This document shows, piece after piece, positions 9,390 through 12,351 of a stretch of 12,351 nt of DNA. The position numbers and the translations under genes were made by a program. The DNA comes from Clostridiaceae bacterium UBA4839 (GTDB lineage Bacteria > Bacillota > Clostridia > Clostridiales > Caloramatoraceae). Location of the stretch: assembly GCA_002400085.1 (NCBI GenBank), contig DHEX01000089.1:1700-14050 (forward strand), given 5' to 3'. The notes below the pieces were generated by a model that had not been told where the DNA came from, made no database searches, and saw only the letters and a program-made list of their open reading frames with translations. Position 1 is the stretch's first letter; every line of letters starts with the position of its first letter.

Positions 9390-10673
9390 ATGGATGCTGT
9401 GAAATTTTATGGAAATTTAATTAAAAATAATATAGATAAAAATAATCCAAGCAAATCCTTAAATTTAATAAAAACAGGGCTTAAGTTTACAAGTGAAAAA
9501 CTTAAACTATCTCCAGTAAAAGCTTATCCTCCTTCCCTTCAGTATTTAGATAAGCTTTGTGTTGATTTATTATATGATCCAATAAGATACCCTGAAAATT
9601 CATGCTGGGTGAACTTATTTGCGCCATCTGAAATTATTCATGCCTTTGGAATTTATCCACTTTTTATTGAAGCTTTTTCCTCATTTTTAACAGGATTTAA
9701 ATGTGAAGATTTTTTCATTGATAAAGCTGAAGAATGTGGAATATCAAATACTCTTTGCAGTTACCACAGAGGGTTTTTAGGTGCCGGAAGTAAGAATATG
9801 CTGCCAAAGCCAAGATTTGCAGTTACCTCCTCCATAGCTTGTGATGGTAACATCAATACTTTTAGATATCTATCTGCTAAATATGATGTACCTTGCTATG
9901 TAATAGATATACCTTATAACTATAATGAGGAAAGTATAAGCTATGTAGAGCAGCAGTTAGAAGAAATGATTGAAATGATTGAAGATGTGCTTGGCAAAAA
10001 ACTTGATGAGGATAGGCTCAGGGAAGTAATACAAAATGAAAACAAAACGAGGACATATATGAATACTTATTTGGAATGTCTAACAGATAAATATTTTCCA
10101 AATACATTAACTCTTGAAATGTACAAGCTTTTTGCAACTCATGTTTTTATGGGAAGAACTGAAACTATGAAATTTTATCAAATGCTTGCTGAAGATATAA
10201 AAAATTATCCTGATATTGAGAAGGATACAAATGTAAAAAGAATATTTTGGGTTCATCTAATACCCTTTTATCAAAAAACCTTAAGGGAATATTTTAATTT
10301 AAGTAAAAAGTACCAGCTCCTGGGTATAGATATAAACTTTGACTATATGGGATACTTGGATGAAAAAAATCCCCTTGAGTCCATCGCAAAAAAAATGCTT
10401 TTAAACTGTTATAATGGAAAATTTGAAAGGAAAATAGATAATGTTGTTAATATGGTAAAATATTTAAATGCAGATGCAGTAATTGATTTTCATCACTTTG
10501 GATGTAAGCAGTCAAGCGGTGGCTCGGCACTTTTAAAAGAAGCTATGCAAAAAAATAATATTCCTTATCTTTCTATTGATGGTGATGGGGTAGATAGACG
10601 AGGAACTCAAGATGGTCAAATTAGAACAAGACTTGAAGCTTTTTTTGAAATGATTAATAATGGAGGAAATTAA
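9390..10673 (+). CDS. 2-hydroxyacyl-CoA dehydratase subunit (HgdB/FldC/YjiM family)
   Basis: A 427-residue soluble protein of the ATP-activated 2-hydroxyacyl-CoA dehydratase family, whose subunits hold a [4Fe-4S] cluster and remove water from (R)-2-hydroxyacyl-CoA by ketyl-radical chemistry in anaerobes. Visible marks: residues 1-60 form a helical N-terminal extension; C72-W with P79-SEIIHAFG matches the family's first motif; C123 (TLCSYHRG), C151 (SIACDGN) and C372 (HHFGCKQSSGG) occupy the positions of the three cluster cysteines; the C-terminal GQIRTRLEAFFEMI helix (409-422) is the family signature. The helical segment between the two Rossmann-like halves (about 216-283) is present. Length is slightly above the usual 370-430. 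The next gene starts only 3 bases after the stop and carries both a second dehydratase-like domain and the activase, so the two probably form one complex. Substrate is unknown. A double-cubane-cluster protein (DCCP), which belongs to the same superfamily, is the main alternative. Family is secure, reaction inferred. Confidence 0.85.
   Translation: MDAVKFYGNLIKNNIDKNNPSKSLNLIKTGLKFTSEKLKLSPVKAYPPSLQYLDKLCVDLLYDPIRYPENSCWVNLFAPSEIIHAFGIYPLFIEAFSSFLTGFKCEDFFIDKAEECGISNTLCSYHRGFLGAGSKNMLPKPRFAVTSSIACDGNINTFRYLSAKYDVPCYVIDIPYNYNEESISYVEQQLEEMIEMIEDVLGKKLDEDRLREVIQNENKTRTYMNTYLECLTDKYFPNTLTLEMYKLFATHVFMGRTETMKFYQMLAEDIKNYPDIEKDTNVKRIFWVHLIPFYQKTLREYFNLSKKYQLLGIDINFDYMGYLDEKNPLESIAKKMLLNCYNGKFERKIDNVVNMVKYLNADAVIDFHHFGCKQSSGGSALLKEAMQKNNIPYLSIDGDGVDRRGTQDGQIRTRLEAFFEMINNGGN
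10662..10666 (+). promoter_or_regulatory. Ribosome binding site of the activase fusion gene
   Basis: GGAGG lies inside the last codons of the preceding dehydratase gene, 10 bases before ATG 10677. That spacing is slightly long but usable. The site inside the upstream coding sequence and the 3-base intergenic gap point to translational coupling of the two genes. Confidence 0.7.
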
Positions 10674-10676
10674 AAA

Positions 10677-12351
10677 ATGATAGGATACATATGTAAATAT
10701 ACACCAATAGAAATAATTAAGAGTTTTGATAAAGACATTGAAAGAATAGATCCATCATTTTCAAACTTTGAATTGGCAGATTCATTAAGTCACCCTAATT
10801 TATGCTCATATTCAAAAGCAGTTCTTGAAGAATGTTTTAGCGGTAAATATGAAGGGATTATACTTACAAGCTGCTGTGACAGTATAAGAAGGCTTTATGA
10901 TATATTGCTTAAGAAGAGTGATATGAAATTTATTTATATGATAGACCTTCCAAGAAAGAAAAACTCCTCTTCAATAAGCTTATATGGAAATGAAATTAAA
11001 AAACTTATATCCTACTGCGAGCAGCACTTAAATAAGCAATTTGATAGGGAAAAGTTTTTAAGTATATTAAAAAATACTGATGATACTTCTAATACTACAG
11101 ATAACAGCCAAATTAATCTTTTAGTTGCAGGTGCACGTTTAAAAGATTCAACTGCGTCTTTAATAAATTCCTATGGTGGAAACATAAAATATAATCTTAC
11201 CTGTACAAATGAACACAGATCTTTTGATTTTGACTTCAAAGCTAATAATTATTTAAACAGCTATGCAAAAAAGCTTTTGCAAAATCAATATTCCTGCATG
11301 CGAATGGCTGATATATCTGATAGAGCTGAAATTTTTGGAAAAGAATCCAAAAAAGTAGATGGCGTATTGTACCATACAGTAAAGTTTTGTGATTTTTACT
11401 CCTATGATTATGCTTCAATTAATAAAAAATTAAATGTCCCAATATTAAAAATTGAAACGGATTATTCAAAGCAAAGTGAAGGTCAAATAAAAACAAGAAT
11501 TGAAGCTTTTATAGAATCCATTAAAAAGTCAAAGCATATAGATGATGAAAATAGTGTAGATAGTCAAGTGCATGATAAAAAAACTATTACTGCTGGAATA
11601 GACAGCGGTTCACTTTCTACAAATGTTGTTATTATTGATGATGAATATAAAATATTGTCCTATTCCATTATAAAAACAGGTGCAAAGAGTATAGAAAGTG
11701 CAAAAAAAGCATTTAAAGAGGCAATAGATAGTGCTAATCTTTCTGAAAATGATATTGACTATATAGTTTCGACAGGATATGGAAGGGCTTTTATACCTTT
11801 TTCAAATAAGCATATAACTGAAATCACCTGCCATGCTAAAGGAGCACATTTTTTAAATAAAAATGTACATACAATTATAGATATAGGAGGACAGGATAGT
11901 AAGGTTATTAAGCTTGATGAAAATGGAAATGTAATAGATTTTGCTATGAATGATAAATGTGCTGCAGGAACTGGAAGGTTCTTAGAAATGATGGCAAAAA
12001 CGTTGGAAATACCCTTAGAATCCATGGGAAATGAGTCAATGAAGTGGAAAGAGGAAATTACGATTACCAGCATGTGCACTGTTTTTGCCGAATCTGAAGT
12101 AGTATCTTTAATTGCTCAAAATAAGGAAAGGGCTGATATAATAATGGGATTAAACAATTCCATTGCATCAAGAACCATGTCCTTATTAAATAGAATAGAA
12201 AGTCATGAAGATTATATGATGTCTGGCGGCGTAGCTAAAAATGTAGGGGTTGTATATGCTATTGAAAAAAAATTAGGCAAAAAGATATTTATCCCTGATG
12301 AGCCACAAATTGTAGGAGCATTAGGTGCAGCAATCATAGCTCTTGAAAGTA
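10677..12351 (+). CDS. Fusion: compact 2-hydroxyacyl-CoA dehydratase-like domain + HgdC/BadF-type activase, 3' end outside window
   Basis: Open from ATG 10677 to the right edge (558 codons, no stop). Residues 1-282 are a dehydratase-like domain: GYICKYTPIEII (C6), NLCSYSK (C43), SCCDSIRRLYD (C67), YSCMR (C207), KFCDFYSYDY (C238) and the closing IETDYSKQSEGQIKTRIEAF. C43, C67 and C238 fit the three cluster ligands. The domain lacks the helical segment of about 90-100 residues that normally joins the two halves, and has AGARLKD (151-157) where YjiM-like proteins have a GCP-type turn. A charged linker (283-302) leads to a full ASKHA activase: GIDSGSLSTNVVI (307-319), STGYGR (365-370), IDIGGQDSKV (401-410), C428 in NDKCAAGTGRF, C467 in CTVFAESEV, and SGGVAKN (516-522). 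The two cysteines match those that hold the single [4Fe-4S] cluster of HgdC dimers. Role: ATP-driven electron transfer to the dehydratase. FIPDEPQIVGALGAA suggests only a short tail is missing, unless a further domain follows. No internal start with a clear ribosome site separates the halves. Confidence 0.86.
   Translation, partial: MIGYICKYTPIEIIKSFDKDIERIDPSFSNFELADSLSHPNLCSYSKAVLEECFSGKYEGIILTSCCDSIRRLYDILLKKSDMKFIYMIDLPRKKNSSSISLYGNEIKKLISYCEQHLNKQFDREKFLSILKNTDDTSNTTDNSQINLLVAGARLKDSTASLINSYGGNIKYNLTCTNEHRSFDFDFKANNYLNSYAKKLLQNQYSCMRMADISDRAEIFGKESKKVDGVLYHTVKFCDFYSYDYASINKKLNVPILKIETDYSKQSEGQIKTRIEAFIESIKKSKHIDDENSVDSQVHDKKTITAGIDSGSLSTNVVIIDDEYKILSYSIIKTGAKSIESAKKAFKEAIDSANLSENDIDYIVSTGYGRAFIPFSNKHITEITCHAKGAHFLNKNVHTIIDIGGQDSKVIKLDENGNVIDFAMNDKCAAGTGRFLEMMAKTLEIPLESMGNESMKWKEEITITSMCTVFAESEVVSLIAQNKERADIIMGLNNSIASRTMSLLNRIESHEDYMMSGGVAKNVGVVYAIEKKLGKKIFIPDEPQIVGALGAAIIALES

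Noticed and set aside
11520..11590. A hidden gene boundary or frameshift between the dehydratase-like and activase halves
   Set aside because: The frame reads through without a stop, no Shine-Dalgarno plus start occurs before the GIDSGS motif, and the intervening residues look like an ordinary charged linker.
11759..12079. Minus-strand open frame of 106 codons under the activase domain
   Set aside because: It lies antisense to the conserved activase motifs and has no ribosome site or recognisable protein character.
1..12351. CRISPR array, tRNA/rRNA, insertion sequence or phage genes
   Set aside because: No regularly spaced repeats, tRNA-like cloverleaf, transposase or integrase motifs were noticed; nearly all of the window is accounted for by four intact or edge-cut genes.

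Overview
The window looks like chromosomal DNA from a low-GC, anaerobic Gram-positive bacterium of the Clostridium type. The DNA is strongly AT-rich, codons end mostly in A or T, Shine-Dalgarno sites are strong, and an oxygen-sensitive 2-hydroxyacyl-CoA dehydratase/activase system is present. No genus or species is claimed. All genes lie on the + strand.

Region 1 (1-7722) is the 3' nine-tenths of one very large gene, a cyclic beta-1,2-glucan synthase of the NdvB/ChvB/Cgs type. It carries a membrane-embedded GT84 glycosyltransferase, a middle glycoamylase-like (GH189-type) cyclisation domain and a C-terminal GH94 phosphorylase module. Its N terminus lies left of the window. A strong perfect hairpin directly at its stop codon (7718-7760) closes the transcript.

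Region 2 (7723-7909) is the only sizeable intergenic gap. It holds that terminator, a good sigma-A-like promoter (7829-7857) and the ribosome binding site of the next gene.

Region 3 (7910-12351) reads as one transcription unit of three tightly spaced genes: a Wzx-like polysaccharide flippase (MOP superfamily), a 427-residue 2-hydroxyacyl-CoA dehydratase subunit (HgdB/FldC/YjiM family), and a long gene still open at the right edge. The last gene fuses a shortened dehydratase-like domain to a complete HgdC/BadF-type ATPase activase that keeps both iron-sulfur cysteines. The likely working model is that the second gene and the N-terminal part of the third form the two dehydratase halves, and the fused ASKHA ATPase injects the activating electron at low potential. 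No CoA-transferase, dehydrogenase, lyase or electron-transfer flavoprotein gene is visible, so the substrate is unknown. A double-cubane-cluster-protein-like reductase remains an alternative. The most interesting object is this fusion gene and its unusually compact dehydratase domain.
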